From the NCBI RefSeq assembly GCF_041051975.1, contig NZ_CP163435.1, positions 2,604,001 to 2,668,000 of the forward strand: a stretch of 64,000 bases of DNA, read 5' to 3'. Shown here in pieces: positions 38,450-48,603 of this stretch. The stretch is from Streptomyces sp. R21. GTDB taxonomy: Bacteria; Actinomycetota; Actinomycetes; Streptomycetales; Streptomycetaceae. The translations under genes were made by a program, and so were the position numbers. The stretch's first letter is position 1, and every line of letters begins with the position of its first letter. The notes under the pieces are model-generated. The model did not search any database and was not told the DNA's origin. It worked only from the letters and a program-made list of their open reading frames with translations.

Positions 38450-40075
38450 ATGAGAGCCGCCGTCCTCCATGGAACCGCCGGAGCCGTGCTCCTGACGGCC
38501 CTCGTCGCCGCCCCCGCGGACGGCAGGCCCGTCTGGCCGGACTCCGCGGGCTCCCCCGAGACGCTCGGGACGGCCGTCGCCGCCGAGCGGGCCGCGGCCG
38601 CCGGAATCCGCTTCGGCACGTGCTCCAAGGAGCAGGACGTGCCGGGCAAGCTCCAGTGCGGCACGGTCACGGTGCCCCTCGACTACGCGCGCCCCGACGG
38701 CAAGAAGATCAAGCTGACCGTCAGCCGGGTCCGCGCCACCGGCCGGGACCCGCACAACTCCAAGCGGAAGGTGCCACGGCAGGGCGCCTTCGTCTACAAC
38801 CCCGGCGGCCCCGGCGCCTCCGGCATGTACTTCCCGCTGATCGGCTTCCTCCCCGAGTGGAAGCGCATCGCGGCGGCGTACGACCTCGTCGGCTACGCCC
38901 CGCGCGGCGTCGGACGCTCGTCCCCGATCTCCTGCCAGGACCCGAAGCACTTCGTGAAGGGGCCCACGCCCGCGCCGACGTTCCCTTCGGAGTCGTACAA
39001 GAAGGAACGCATCGCCGAGGCGAAGGCATACGCCCGCGGCTGTGTCCGGCGCTCCGGCAGCGCCGTACGGCACTACTCGTCGCTCAACAACGCCCGCGAC
39101 CTGGACGTGCTGCGCGCCGCTCTCGGCGAGCGCAGGCTGACCTTCATGGGAGCGTCCTACGGCACCTACTTCGGCGCCCTCTACGCCACCCTGTTCCCCT
39201 CGCACGTACGCCGTATGGTCTTCGACTCGGCGGTGAACCCGGCCCCCGAGCAGATCTGGTACCAGAACAACCTCGACCAGTCGGCCGCGTTCGAGAACCG
39301 CTGGGCGGACTTCCGCACCTGGATCGCCCGGCACGACGAGGTGTACGGCCTGGGCGCCACGCCCGAAGAGGTCCTGCACAACTACGAGAAGGCGCGGGCG
39401 CAGCTCGCCGCCGAGCCGGCCGGCGGCAAGGTCGGCCCCGGGCAGTTGCAGGGCGCGTTCCTCCAGGCCGGGTACTACGACGACTACTGGCCGCAGCGCG
39501 CCCTGGCGCTCTCCGCCTATCTGAAGGGCGACCCGAAGCCGCTGATCCAGCAGGCCGAGCCGCACCCGGAGGCGGCCGTCGAGCAGGAGAACGGCAACGC
39601 GGTCTACACGGCCGTCGAGTGCAACGACGCGCCCTGGCCGACGGATTGGCGCACCTGGGACCGCGACAACACGCGGCTCGCGCGCGTGGCGCCGTTCGAG
39701 ACGTGGGGCAACGCGTGGATGAACCTGCCGTGCGCGTACTGGCCGGTGGCGCGGCAGCAGCCCGTCGACGTGCGGGCGCTTCCGGGCGCCCTGCCGCCGA
39801 CCCTGATCCTGGCCGCAGAGCGGGACGCGGCGACGCCCTACGACGGCGCGGTCGAGCTGCAACGGCGGCTGTCCGGCGCGGTCCTGGTGACCGAGAACGG
39901 CGCCGGGACGCACGGCATCGGCGGCGGACCCAACCGGTGCGTCAACGGCTACCTGGACGCGTACGTCCTGGAGGGCCGGCTCCCGGTACGGCGCGCGGCC
40001 TGCGCCCCGCACGAGGAGCCGAAGCCGACCGCGCCGGGCGGCGCCTCCAAGAAGGCCACCCGGCCCAGCCGCTGA
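38450..40075 (+). CDS. Secreted alpha/beta-hydrolase, tripeptidyl aminopeptidase-like
   Basis: 541 residues. Signal peptide: GTAGAVLLTALVAAPADG. The fold follows the S33/Tap pattern: CGTVTVPLDYARPDGKKIKL, FVYNPGGPGASG, YDLVGYAPRGVGRS, nucleophile elbow GASYGTYFG, a helical cap, then a late aspartate (AERDAATPYDGA) and histidine (NGAGTHGIGG). The C-terminal ABhydrolase_4-like segment ends with a basic/Pro tail. It probably trims peptides outside the cell. It is not clearly linked to its neighbours. Confidence 0.9.
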   Translation: MRAAVLHGTAGAVLLTALVAAPADGRPVWPDSAGSPETLGTAVAAERAAAAGIRFGTCSKEQDVPGKLQCGTVTVPLDYARPDGKKIKLTVSRVRATGRDPHNSKRKVPRQGAFVYNPGGPGASGMYFPLIGFLPEWKRIAAAYDLVGYAPRGVGRSSPISCQDPKHFVKGPTPAPTFPSESYKKERIAEAKAYARGCVRRSGSAVRHYSSLNNARDLDVLRAALGERRLTFMGASYGTYFGALYATLFPSHVRRMVFDSAVNPAPEQIWYQNNLDQSAAFENRWADFRTWIARHDEVYGLGATPEEVLHNYEKARAQLAAEPAGGKVGPGQLQGAFLQAGYYDDYWPQRALALSAYLKGDPKPLIQQAEPHPEAAVEQENGNAVYTAVECNDAPWPTDWRTWDRDNTRLARVAPFETWGNAWMNLPCAYWPVARQQPVDVRALPGALPPTLILAAERDAATPYDGAVELQRRLSGAVLVTENGAGTHGIGGGPNRCVNGYLDAYVLEGRLPVRRAACAPHEEPKPTAPGGASKKATRPSR

Positions 40076-40108
40076 TCAAGCACGGATCAGGCACGGATCG
40101 GACGCCGG

Positions 40109-40840
40109 TCAGGCGAGGCCCGCGACCAGCTCGGCGATGTCCTTGCGGCGCCCCGTGTAGAACGGGACCTCTTCGCGGACGTGCATGCGGGCCTCGGAGG
40201 CGCGCAGGTGACGCATGAGGTCGACGATGCGGTACAGCTCGTCGGCCTCGAAGGCCAGCAGCCACTCGTAGTCGCCGAGCGAGAACGAGGCGACCGTGTT
40301 GGCGCGCACGTCCGGGTAGCCGCGGGCCATCTTGCCGTGGTCGGCGAGCATACGGCGACGGTCCTCGTCGGGCAGCAGGTACCAGTCGTAGGAGCGCACG
40401 AACGGGTAGACGCTGATGTAGTTGCGCGGCGTCTCGTCGGCGAGGAACGCCGGGATGTGCGAGCGGTTGAACTCGGCGGGGCGGTGCAGCGCCATGTTCG
40501 ACCAGACCGGCTCCAGGGCGCGGCCCAGCTTCGTGCGGCGGAAGAGGTTGTACGCCTCCTGGAGCTGGTCGGCGGTCTCGGCGTGCCACCAGATCATGAG
40601 GTCGGCGTCGGCGCGCAGCCCCGACACGTCGTACGTGCCGCGGACCGTGACGTCCTTGGCGGCGAGCTGGTCGAACAGGTCCTGGACCTCGTCGGCGTAG
40701 CCCGCACGGTCCTCGGGCAGCGCGTCCTTCAGCTTGAAGACGGACCACAGTGTGTAGCGGATGACCTCGTTGAGGTCCTTGGCCAGCTTGCCCTTGTTCG
40801 GGACCCTGCCGGACTCGGTGGTGGGGGCGTCGTCACTCAT
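40109..40840 (-). CDS. hemQ: Coproheme decarboxylase HemQ/ChdC
   Basis: 243 residues of the chlorite-dismutase fold. [18 protein letters not shown] holds the redox-active tyrosine region, and [13 protein letters not shown] the proximal histidine; NRSHIPAF may carry the distal histidine of actinobacterial enzymes. It converts coproheme III to haem b with H2O2 in the coproporphyrin-dependent pathway used by actinobacteria. It starts four bases after the hemG stop, so the pair forms an operon. Confidence 0.95.
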   Translation of the reverse strand: MSDDAPTTESGRVPNKGKLAKDLNEVIRYTLWSVFKLKDALPEDRAGYADEVQDLFDQLAAKDVTVRGTYDVSGLRADADLMIWWHAETADQLQEAYNLFRRTKLGRALEPVWSNMALHRPAEFNRSHIPAFLADETPRNYISVYPFVRSYDWYLLPDEDRRRMLADHGKMARGYPDVRANTVASFSLGDYEWLLAFEADELYRIVDLMRHLRASEARMHVREEVPFYTGRRKDIAELVAGLA

Positions 40841-40844
40841 GGGG

Positions 40845-42302
40845 CTATTCTCCCGCGCCGCCGTGCAGACTCTGCACCGGGTTCGCGCGCAGGGCGTCCA
40901 GTCCTCCGCGGTCGCCGCGCAGCTGGTCCACGGCGGCGTACGCGCTCGCGATGCAGGCCGGGATCCCGACGCCGTCGTACGCCGCCCCGCACACGGCGAG
41001 GCCGGGCAGCTTGCCGACGTGCTCGCGGATGCGGGCCACGCGCGCGTGGTGCCCGACGGGGTACTGCGGCAGCCCGTCGGTCCACCGCGTCACGCGGGTG
41101 GCGACGGGGGCGGCTGCCAGCCCTACGGCCGCCTGCAGGTCGTGACGCGAGACCTCCACGAGGTCCTCGTCGTCCCGGCCGAGCACCTCGGTCTCCCCGT
41201 ACCGCCCCACCGAGGTCCGCAGCACCAGCAGGTCGGGGTTCTCGGCGTCGATCCATCCCCACTTCCGGCTCGCGAACGTCGAGGCCTTGATCGTGTGCCC
41301 GTCCACCGGCGGCACGAGGAAGCCGCTGCCCTCCGGGAGCACGGCGTCGGCGCGGCGGTAGGCGAGCGTGATGAGCGCCATCGACGCGTACTCGACCTCG
41401 GCCAGCTCGGCCGCTGCCGCGGGTGCCTCGGCGCGCAGCAGCGTGGCGGCCCGGGCGGCGGGTACGGCGACGACGACGCCGTCGGCCTCCTCCACGGAGT
41501 CGTCGACCATCACCTCCCAGCCTTCGGGGGTACAGCGCAGACCGTGGACCGGGCTGTTCAGCCGGATCTCCCCGCCGCGCGCCCGCACCGACTCCGCGAC
41601 CGCGAGCGGGAGCCGGCCGATGCCGCCCTCGATGCCCGTGAAGACCGGTCCGGTCTGCTGCGCGGCGGCCGCGCGGGCCTGGACGGCGCGGACCGCCTCC
41701 GTCAGGGAGGCGTGGGTGCGGGCCGCCTCGAAGAGCTGGGGCACGGCGGCGCGCATCGAGATGCGGTACGCGTCGCCCGCGTAGACGCCGCCGAGGAGGG
41801 GCTCGACCAGGCGGTCGACGACCTCACGGCCGAGGCGGGCCGCCACGTACTCCCCCACCGCCACGTCGTCGCCGACCTCCGTGCGCGGCAGGTCTACCTC
41901 GCGCTCGATGCGGTGCAGGCCCTCCTCGGAGAGGACGCCGGACAGGGCGGCGGCGGTGCCCGGGACGCCCATGACATGGCCCTTGGGCATGGGGCGCAGG
42001 GCGCCGCGGGTCCAGATCGAGGCCGTCGCGGTGGCGGGAGGCTGAAGGCGGTCGGCGAGGCCCACCTCGCGGGCCAGACCCACCGCCTCGGGGCGCCGCG
42101 CGAGCATCGACTCGGCGCCCAGGTCGACCCGCGCGCCCGCGATCTCGCCGGGCAGCAGCTTGCCGCCGAGACGGCCGGACGCCTCCAGGACGGTCACGCG
42201 CACGCCCTGGTCCAGCAGCCGGTGGGCGGCGGCCAGTCCGGCGATCCCGCCCCCGATGACGACGACGTGCCCGGTATCCGTACGACCGCTGTGTGCGCGC
42301 AT
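40845..42302 (-). CDS. hemG: Coproporphyrinogen/protoporphyrinogen III oxidase HemG (HemY/CgoX type)
   Basis: 485 residues. FAD-binding Rossmann start: [21 protein letters not shown]. Mid-protein landmarks [17 protein letters not shown] and the C-terminal FAD segment [21 protein letters not shown] are typical of oxygen-dependent HemY-type oxidases. In actinobacteria this flavoprotein oxidises coproporphyrinogen III to coproporphyrin III, upstream of ferrochelatase and HemQ. It is co-transcribed with hemQ; hemE lies 4 kb away on the same strand. Confidence 0.93.
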   Translation of the reverse strand: MRAHSGRTDTGHVVVIGGGIAGLAAAHRLLDQGVRVTVLEASGRLGGKLLPGEIAGARVDLGAESMLARRPEAVGLAREVGLADRLQPPATATASIWTRGALRPMPKGHVMGVPGTAAALSGVLSEEGLHRIEREVDLPRTEVGDDVAVGEYVAARLGREVVDRLVEPLLGGVYAGDAYRISMRAAVPQLFEAARTHASLTEAVRAVQARAAAAQQTGPVFTGIEGGIGRLPLAVAESVRARGGEIRLNSPVHGLRCTPEGWEVMVDDSVEEADGVVVAVPAARAATLLRAEAPAAAAELAEVEYASMALITLAYRRADAVLPEGSGFLVPPVDGHTIKASTFASRKWGWIDAENPDLLVLRTSVGRYGETEVLGRDDEDLVEVSRHDLQAAVGLAAAPVATRVTRWTDGLPQYPVGHHARVARIREHVGKLPGLAVCGAAYDGVGIPACIASAYAAVDQLRGDRGGLDALRANPVQSLHGGAGE

Positions 42303-42461
42303 GCCTCCACTGTCTCAGAGCCCGCTGGCACTCCCGCCAGGGGTACGTGGCCCGGCCGAGTCCTGACCGTGACCGCTTCGGGATCGGATCCCGCCAACGT
42401 CCGGGGCGGGCCGGGCGTCGAAGGAGAGTCAGTCACGACGACTCCTCGGGGGTAGGCCCAT

Positions 42462-43466
42462 ATGGCACAGACAGTGCGCTCGCAGACGCGCCCACGACGA
42501 CGATCCGCACGGCGGGGCCGGGCCCTGGCCGCTGTCCTGCTCGCCGCCGGCCTCGCGCTCGCGGGCTGCGGCGCGTCCGACGACATCGGCGCCGGTTCCG
42601 ACGACAAGGCCGCCGCCCAGGGTCCCGAGAAGGCCGACTCGGCCGCTTCGCAGGCGGACGGCGGCGGTGCGGCGGACAACGGCGCCCGAGGGGCGAAGGC
42701 GACCGCCCCGCCCAAGGTCACCGCGAGCCACATTATCCGCACCGCCTCCCTGACCGTGCAGGTCAAGGACGTGCCCAAGGCCCTGGACGACGCCCGCACC
42801 ACCACCGAGAACGCGGGCGGATTCGTCGGCAACGAGACCACCACCCGGGACGACGGGGGCCACGAACGCACCCGGGTCGTCCTGCGCGTGCCCACCGACC
42901 AGTACGACGAGGTGCTCGCCGACCTGGAGGGCACGGGGAAGATCATCGAACGTACGGCCAAGGCACAGGACGTCACCGACCAGGTGGTGGACGTGGACAG
43001 CCGGATCAAGTCGCAGCGCGCCAGCGTGGCCCGGGTCCGCGAGCTGATGGACAAGGCGACCAAACTGAGCGATGTGGTCACCCTGGAAGGGGAGTTGAGC
43101 ACCCGGGAGTCCGACCTGGAGGCGCTGCTCGCCCAGCAGGCGTCCCTGAAGGACCGCACCAGCCTGGCGACCATCACCCTGTCCCTGTCCGAGACGCCGG
43201 TGAAGAAGGCGGCGGCCAAGGACGAGGACCCGGGCTTCGTGGACGCGCTGGCCGGTGGCTGGCACGCGTTCGTCACGATGCTGCGCTGGATCGCCGTCGC
43301 GCTCGGCGCGGTCCTCCCGTTCGCGGCGGGCGCGGCGCTGCTCGTCGTGCTGTGGATGCGATTCGTACGCAACCGCCTGCCGCGCCGCCCGGCCCCGGCG
43401 ACCCCGGGCACGGGTGCCCTTCCGGTCGCTCCTCCCGTGAGGGAGGAGGGTGGCGACCAGGATTGA
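42462..43466 (+). CDS. DUF4349 lipoprotein
   Basis: 334 residues. The lipoprotein signal is basic then hydrophobic, ending LALAGC. The DUF4349 domain follows: HIIRTASLTVQVKDVPKALDDARTTTENAGGFVGNET and RVVLRVPTDQYDEVLADL. A coiled-coil comes next (ARVRELMDKATKLSDVVTLEGELSTRESDLEALLAQQ), and then a C-terminal membrane helix (VALGAVLPFAAGAALLVVLW) with a basic tail. Members are thought to have envelope-related roles; the mechanism is unknown. Confidence 0.88.
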   Translation: MAQTVRSQTRPRRRSARRGRALAAVLLAAGLALAGCGASDDIGAGSDDKAAAQGPEKADSAASQADGGGAADNGARGAKATAPPKVTASHIIRTASLTVQVKDVPKALDDARTTTENAGGFVGNETTTRDDGGHERTRVVLRVPTDQYDEVLADLEGTGKIIERTAKAQDVTDQVVDVDSRIKSQRASVARVRELMDKATKLSDVVTLEGELSTRESDLEALLAQQASLKDRTSLATITLSLSETPVKKAAAKDEDPGFVDALAGGWHAFVTMLRWIAVALGAVLPFAAGAALLVVLWMRFVRNRLPRRPAPATPGTGALPVAPPVREEGGDQD

Positions 43467-43493
43467 AATGCCCCGCCCCCGTAGCGTGTTCGT

Positions 43494-44906
43494 ATGAGCA
43501 TGAGCAGCGGGACGGGTGGCACGGGTGGGACGAAAGAGCGGCTGGTCGTGATCGGCGGCGACGCGGCGGGCATGTCCGCCGCGTCGCAGGCGCGCCGGAT
43601 GCGGGGCCCGGACGAGCTGGAGATCGTGGCGTTCGAACGGGGCCACTTCACGTCGTACTCCGCGTGCGGCATCCCCTATTGGGTCGGCGGCGACGTCCCC
43701 GAGCGGGACCGGCTCATCGCCCGGACGCCCGCGGAGCACCGGGAGCGCGACATCGACCTGCGGATGCGTACGGAGGTCGTGGAGATCGACGTCGAGGGCG
43801 CCCGGGTCCGCTCCCGGAACCTGGAGACCGGGGCCGAGGAGTGGACGCCGTACGACAAACTCGTGATCGCGACCGGCGCCCGACCGATCCGCCCCGACCT
43901 GCCCGGCGCCGACGCGCCCGGCGTGCACGGGGTGCAGACGCTCGACGACGGCCAGGCCCTGCTCGACACGCTGGCCGCCACGGAGGGCCGGCGCGCGGTG
44001 GTCGTCGGCGCGGGCTACATCGGCGTGGAGATGGCCGAGGCCCTCATCAACCGCGGCTACGAGGTGACGGTCGTCAACCGCGGCAGGGAGCCGATGTCCA
44101 CGCTCGACCCGGACATGGGGCGCCTGGTGCACGAGGCCATGGAGGGCATGGGCATCACCATGGTCAACGACGCCGCGGTCACCAAGCTCCTGACCGGCGA
44201 CGACGGCCGGGTCCGGGCGGTCGCCACGGAGGACGCCGAGTACCCGGCGGACGTGGTCGTCCTCGGCATCGGCGTACGCCCCGAGACCACGCTCGCGGGG
44301 GCCGCGGGGCTGCCTCTCGGCGAGCACGGCGGGCTGCTCACCGACCTGGCGATGCGGGTGCGCGGGCACGAGGACATCTGGGCGGGCGGCGACTGCGTCG
44401 AGGTCCTCGACCTGGTCTCCGGGCGCGAGCGGCACATCGCGCTGGGCACGCACGCCAACAAGCACGGCCAGGTCATCGGCGCCAACGTGGGCGGCGGCTA
44501 CGCCACGTTCCCCGGGGTCGTCGGCACGGCGGTCAGCAAGGTCTGCGACCTGGAGATCGCGCGGACCGGACTTCGCGACAAGGACGCGCGCCGGGCGGGC
44601 CTGCAGTTCGAGACCGTCACCATCGAGTCGACGAGCCGCGCCGGCTACTACCCGAACGCCGCCCTCATGACCGTGAAAATGCTCGCCGAGCGCCGCACCG
44701 GACGGCTTCTCGGCGTACAGATCGTCGGCCGCGAGGGCGCCGCCAAGCGCGTCGACATCGCCGCGGTCGCCCTGACCGCGGGCATGACGGTGGAACAGAT
44801 GACAGCCCTGGACCTGGGCTACGCACCCCCGTTCTCACCGGTGTGGGATCCGATCCTGGTGGCGGCAAGGAAGGCGACAGCAGCGGTGCGCGCCAGGGGC
44901 GCGTAG
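43494..44906 (+). CDS. FAD-dependent pyridine nucleotide-disulfide oxidoreductase (CoA-disulfide reductase-like)
   Basis: 470 residues; a second ATG lies two codons in. FAD motif VVIGGDAAGMSAASQARR, then FTSYSACGIPYWVGG, whose single cysteine matches the redox Cys of CoA-disulfide reductases and NADH oxidases. NAD-binding site AVVVGAGYIGVEMAEAL and second FAD motif IWAGGDCVEV are also present. The C-terminal dimerisation domain (GYYPNAALMTVKMLAERRTGRLLG) completes the fold. Substrate options are CoA disulfide, persulfides or oxygen; sequence alone does not decide. Confidence 0.9.
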   Translation: MSMSSGTGGTGGTKERLVVIGGDAAGMSAASQARRMRGPDELEIVAFERGHFTSYSACGIPYWVGGDVPERDRLIARTPAEHRERDIDLRMRTEVVEIDVEGARVRSRNLETGAEEWTPYDKLVIATGARPIRPDLPGADAPGVHGVQTLDDGQALLDTLAATEGRRAVVVGAGYIGVEMAEALINRGYEVTVVNRGREPMSTLDPDMGRLVHEAMEGMGITMVNDAAVTKLLTGDDGRVRAVATEDAEYPADVVVLGIGVRPETTLAGAAGLPLGEHGGLLTDLAMRVRGHEDIWAGGDCVEVLDLVSGRERHIALGTHANKHGQVIGANVGGGYATFPGVVGTAVSKVCDLEIARTGLRDKDARRAGLQFETVTIESTSRAGYYPNAALMTVKMLAERRTGRLLGVQIVGREGAAKRVDIAAVALTAGMTVEQMTALDLGYAPPFSPVWDPILVAARKATAAVRARGA

Positions 44907-44970
44907 AGCCCCGATTGGGGCGCGGGGAACTGCGCGACCAGCCACAACCGGCCCGCAGTCGCCCGACAAT
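44907..44970. repeat. Streptomyces intergenic repeat element (copy B)
   Basis: This starts with a GCCCC-GATT-GGGGC hairpin and continues GCGGGGAACTGCGCGACCAG, a string I recognise as an abundant intergenic repeat of streptomycete chromosomes. It lies between two convergent genes and probably acts as a terminator. Confidence 0.75.
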
Positions 44971-44975
44971 CCGTC

Positions 44976-45320
44976 CTACGCCGACTCGTGCTGCCCGGTG
45001 GTCCCGTTGATCCGCTCGATGGCCTGCCGGGCCTGCTCGGCCGGCGGCCGCCCCGGCAGCGAAGAGACGGACCCGGTTGCGGCAGCGGAAACAGCAGCGG
45101 GCTGCGCCCCCGCCGGCTTCGCGTGCGCGGCGGACCGAGCCGACCGCAACCGGTGGCTGACGGCCTCGTCGAGGGTGACGGGCCGCTGCATCCGGGCGGC
45201 GAGCCGGCCGGCCTCCTGGCCGAGCGCGGCGACGTCCTCCCAGGGCAGGTGCAGTACGAGGGCGATCTCCGCCTCGCCGTCGGGCAGAGCGTGCATCGGA
45301 GGAGTAACTCGGTCGTTCAT
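44976..45320 (-). CDS. Hypothetical protein, Ala/Pro-rich C-terminus
   Basis: 114 residues from the ATG at 45320, chosen because AGGAACAGGCG lies directly upstream; an earlier in-frame ATG lacks a site. The N-terminal half looks structured (EAEIALVLHLPWEDVAALGQEAGRLAARMQRPVTLDEAVSHRL); the rest is Ala/Ser/Pro-rich and ends AIERINGTTGQHESA. No known domain. It is divergent from the rhomboid gene. Confidence 0.6.
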   Translation of the reverse strand: MNDRVTPPMHALPDGEAEIALVLHLPWEDVAALGQEAGRLAARMQRPVTLDEAVSHRLRSARSAAHAKPAGAQPAAVSAAATGSVSSLPGRPPAEQARQAIERINGTTGQHESA

Positions 45321-45429
45321 CGCCTGTTCCTCACGTAGTTCTTCGCATCGCGGGCGTCGAGGAGACATACGCACGGGCGGACGGCGGCGTTCACGGATTC
45401 ACCGGGCTCATCCAGGGCACTGATTCGGT

Positions 45430-46248
45430 GTGGTCATCCCCGTCCATGACGTGAACCCGGCACGCCGGACGCCCTATGTGACGTACGCGCTGATCGCCGC
45501 CAACTTCCTGGTCTTCCTGCGCACCCCCGGCATCGCGGGCTCGGTGACAGGAGAGAGCGGTCTGTCCCAGTTGTGCCATCTGCAGGCGTTTTTGGACCAC
45601 TACGCCGCCGTGCCGCAGGAACTGATCCACCATCGGCTGCCGCGGCTCGTGCCCACGGGCCAGGTCGTGACGGGTCCGCACGGCGAAGGCTGCCTGACGG
45701 CCCCGCCGGACTACGACAAGTCGCCGCCGCTGTCGGTCCTCACGGCGATGTTCCTGCACGGCAGCTGGCTGCACCTGCTCGGCAACATGCTCTTCCTGTG
45801 GATCTTCGGCAACAACATCGAGGACCGCCTCGGGCATGTGCGGTTCACGCTGTTCTACGTCGTCTGCGGTTACGCGGCGGCGTACGGCTTCGCGCTCCTC
45901 AACGACGACTCGGGCGCCCCGCTGATCGGCGCGTCCGGGGCGATCGCCGGAGTGCTGGGCGCCTATCTGGTGCTCTGTCCGAAGGCGAGGGTGTGGGTCC
46001 TCGTCCCGTTCCTGATCTTCCTGCCGCTGCGGCTGCCCGCGTGGGTGGTGCTGGGCTTCTGGTTCGTGCTGCAGGCGGTGTACTCGTCGGGCGCCGGGGT
46101 CTCCACGGCCGGGACGGTGGCGTACGCGGCCCATGTGGCCGGCTTCCTCGTGGGCATGCTGCTGGCCTGGCCGCTGCGGCCCGGCACACCGCCCCCGCCC
46201 GAACCGCGCCGCCTGCTGTGGGGCAGGCGGGCGCGGCACGGCTGGTGA
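45430..46248 (+). CDS. Rhomboid-family intramembrane serine protease
   Basis: 272 residues, GTG start. Seen: helix 1 YVTYALIAANFLVFL, a long extracytoplasmic loop, HGSWLHLLGNMLFLWIFGNNIED, the catalytic GASGAIAGVLGAYLV (Ser in GASG) and the partner histidine in YAAHVAGFLVG. All catalytic landmarks are present. It cleaves membrane-spanning substrates; the substrate is unknown. Confidence 0.95.
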   Translation: MVIPVHDVNPARRTPYVTYALIAANFLVFLRTPGIAGSVTGESGLSQLCHLQAFLDHYAAVPQELIHHRLPRLVPTGQVVTGPHGEGCLTAPPDYDKSPPLSVLTAMFLHGSWLHLLGNMLFLWIFGNNIEDRLGHVRFTLFYVVCGYAAAYGFALLNDDSGAPLIGASGAIAGVLGAYLVLCPKARVWVLVPFLIFLPLRLPAWVVLGFWFVLQAVYSSGAGVSTAGTVAYAAHVAGFLVGMLLAWPLRPGTPPPPEPRRLLWGRRARHGW

Positions 46249-46290
46249 GGTCGCGGGCGCGTCGCGAAGGCGAGTGAGCCGAAGGGGCGC

Positions 46291-46358
46291 GCCTGTGTCG
46301 AGAGTGCGAGCAAGCGGAGGCCCGAAGGGCTGAGCATGGTCGTGCTCTCGACACAGGC
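46291..46358. terminator. Long inverted repeat between rhomboid gene and hemE
   Basis: GCCTGTGTCGAGAG (46291-46304) pairs perfectly with its complement at 46345-46358 around a 40-base loop that itself contains CCCGAAGGGC. It probably acts as terminator for both convergent genes. The flanks (46249-46290, 46359-46399) hold GC-rich mosaic sequence of the streptomycete type. Confidence 0.7.
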
Positions 46359-46399
46359 TGAGGCGCCCCGGAGGCGAACCGAGCCCTAAAAAAGGGGCG

Positions 46400-47467
46400 T
46401 CAGCGGGCGGTCTGCGTGTGCACGTACTCCACGAGCCGGGTCAGCGCGTCCGGGTCGGTGTTCGGCGGGACGCCGTGGCCGAGGTTGAAGACGTGGCCCT
46501 CCAGACCGGCGGCGGCGTCGAGCACCTCGCGGGTCTTGGTCTGAACCGCCTCGGTGGTGGAGAACAGGACGGCCGGGTCGAGGTTGCCCTGAAGCGCCTT
46601 GCCGGGACCGACGCGGCGGGCGGCCTCATCGAGCGGGACGCGCCAGTCGACGCCGACGACGTCCGCGCCGGCCTCACCCATCAGACCGAGCAGCTCGCCG
46701 GTGCCGACACCGAAGTGGATGCGCGGGACGCCGTATCCGGCGACGGCCTCGAAGACCTTCGTCGAGGCGGGCATGACCGAGCGGCGGTAGTCGGCGGGTG
46801 CCAGGGCGCCGACCCAGGAGTCGAAGAGCTGGACCGCGCTGGCGCCCGCCTCGATCTGCACCTTCAGGAAGGCGGAGGTGATCTCGGCGAGGCGGTCGAG
46901 CAGGTCGGCCCACAGCTGCGGGTCGCCGTACATGAGCGCCTTGGTGTGCTCGTGGTTCTTGGACGGGCCGCCCTCGACGAGGTAGCTCGCGAGGGTGAAA
47001 GGCGCGCCCGCGAAGCCGATCAGCGGTCGCTCGCCCAGCTCGGCCGTCAGGAGCTTGATCGCCTCGGTGACGTACCAGACGTCCTCGGGGGTCAGATCGC
47101 GCAGCTGGGCCAGGTCGGCGCGGGTGCGGATCGGGTTTGCGACGACCGGGCCGACGCCCGGCTTGATGTCGAGGTCGATGCCGATGGCCTTGAGCGGGAC
47201 GACGATGTCGCTGAAGTAGATCGCCGCGTCCACGTTGTGCCGGCGCACCGGCTGGAGGGTGATCTCGGTGACCAGCTCGGGCCGCATGCAGGACTCCAGC
47301 ATGGGGATGCCCTCGCGCACCTTGAGGTACTCGGGCAGCGAGCGACCGGCCTGCCGCATGAACCACACCGGCGTGTGCGGCACGGGCTCGCGCCTGCACG
47401 CCTTGAGGAAGGCGGACTCGTACGTGGCTGTCGGCGGCTGGCCCTCGGGGCGGCGGTTGGCACTCAC
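46400..47467 (-). CDS. hemE: Uroporphyrinogen decarboxylase HemE
   Basis: 355 residues, GTG start at 47467. HemE motifs: [61 protein letters not shown], and the ending [18 protein letters not shown]. It decarboxylates uroporphyrinogen III to coproporphyrinogen III, the substrate then used by HemG and HemQ encoded at 40-42 kb. The start is divergent from DUF3000. Confidence 0.97.
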   Translation of the reverse strand: MSANRRPEGQPPTATYESAFLKACRREPVPHTPVWFMRQAGRSLPEYLKVREGIPMLESCMRPELVTEITLQPVRRHNVDAAIYFSDIVVPLKAIGIDLDIKPGVGPVVANPIRTRADLAQLRDLTPEDVWYVTEAIKLLTAELGERPLIGFAGAPFTLASYLVEGGPSKNHEHTKALMYGDPQLWADLLDRLAEITSAFLKVQIEAGASAVQLFDSWVGALAPADYRRSVMPASTKVFEAVAGYGVPRIHFGVGTGELLGLMGEAGADVVGVDWRVPLDEAARRVGPGKALQGNLDPAVLFSTTEAVQTKTREVLDAAAGLEGHVFNLGHGVPPNTDPDALTRLVEYVHTQTAR

Positions 47468-47584
47468 GACGGAAAGTCTCGCACGGCCGCAGCGGCCCCC
47501 GGTTCGGGGTCCGGCCCGAACCGGGCCGCCAAAAGGGGATGTCTGTCCCTGCAACAGAGCTCCGTTCCCCTTAATCTTCCCCGC

Positions 47585-48253
47585 ATGGCTGCGGCTCAGG
47601 GACGACTGTCGGACGGCGCTGGCGGAATGGACGACGCGAAGGAGGGGGACCGGGATGCGACGCAGACGGCTCCGCCGCCCTTCCGGGCTGCCGTCGAGGC
47701 GTTGAAGGTGGCACGGCTGCGGCCGGAGATCGAGATCGACCCGACGCGCCCGCCACAGCGGCTCGCTCCCTATGCGTACGCCCTGGAGGCGGCGGTCGTC
47801 GCCGACGACGAGGACCTGGCCGACGGCCGCCTCGTCCTGCTGCACGACCCGGCGGGGCACGACGCCTGGCAGGGCACCTTCCGCCTGGTCACGCTGGTCC
47901 GCGCCGAACTGGAGCCGGAGATGGCGGCCGACCCGCTGCTCCCCGAGGTCTGCTGGTCGTGGCTGACCGGAGCGCTCCAGGCCCGCGGTCTGTCGTACGG
48001 CGAACCGAGCGGCACGGTGACGCGCGCGAGCTCGCACTACTTCGGCGGCCTCTCCGAGCGGCCGTCCGCCTCCCAGATCGAGATCCGGGCGTCCTGGACC
48101 CCGCGCGAGGGCATGGGCGGCGTCCCCGACACGGCCTCCCATCTCGCCGCGTGGTGCGATCTGCTCTGCCAGGTCGCGGGCCTGCCCCCGGCGAGCCCGG
48201 GTGACGCGGCCGTGGTGACGCTGCCACAGCGCCGGGGGCCGCAGTCCCGCTGA
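47585..48253 (+). CDS. DUF3000 protein
   Basis: 222 residues. The DUF3000 core starts [39 protein letters not shown]. It continues through [33 protein letters not shown] and ends [17 protein letters not shown]. This family is restricted to actinobacteria and conserved next to hemE/whiI in streptomycetes as I recall. The function is unknown. Confidence 0.9.
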   Translation: MAAAQGRLSDGAGGMDDAKEGDRDATQTAPPPFRAAVEALKVARLRPEIEIDPTRPPQRLAPYAYALEAAVVADDEDLADGRLVLLHDPAGHDAWQGTFRLVTLVRAELEPEMAADPLLPEVCWSWLTGALQARGLSYGEPSGTVTRASSHYFGGLSERPSASQIEIRASWTPREGMGGVPDTASHLAAWCDLLCQVAGLPPASPGDAAVVTLPQRRGPQSR

Positions 48254-48289
48254 GCGCCCCGCCTGCTCCTGTACGTTCCGCGCCGATCC

Positions 48290-48321
48290 CGTGCCGAGGC
48301 CCCCCCCGGGTCCTCGGCACG
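48290..48321 (+). terminator. Hairpin terminator after DUF3000
   Basis: CGTGCCGAGG and CCTCGGCACG enclose a C/G-rich 12-base loop, 37 bases past the stop. The remaining 280 bases before whiI hold no ORF, only the whiI promoter region. Confidence 0.75.
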
Positions 48322-48498
48322 AGTCTTGCCCAGGGGTTGCCCAGGACTTACTGAGTCTTTGTCGATACGGCCACTTTCGGCCTCGTATGAACGGTGAGTG
48401 GACCGCGATTGACGCGGAGCGACTCGGTTCGATCTTCGGATGATCGATCGCGCGTCCGAATTGCACGGATTGTTACTCACCAGATCGTGATCATTCTC

Positions 48499-48526
48499 TA
48501 AAGGCGGACGGGTTTGGTGCCGAAGA
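48499..48526 (+). promoter_or_regulatory. WhiG-type promoter of whiI
   Basis: TAAA (48499-48502), a 16-base spacer, then GCCGAAGA (48519-48526) fits the sigma-WhiG (flagellar-type) consensus TAAA-N15/16-GCCGATAA at ten of twelve positions. whiI transcription is known to depend on WhiG in S. coelicolor. Transcription would begin near 48533, upstream of the chosen whiI start. Confidence 0.7.
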
Positions 48527-48603
48527 CGACTGTGACCTTGAAAGCACGGTTCCTCCCGGCTTCATCCCCACAAGCCGGCTCCGTCCCCCACCCAGGAGGC
48601 CTG

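Noticed and set aside
43494..44906. Haem-related role for the flavin oxidoreductase because of nearby hem genes
   Set aside because: Its SACGIPYW cysteine motif marks the CoA-disulfide reductase/NADH oxidase group; proximity alone is not evidence.
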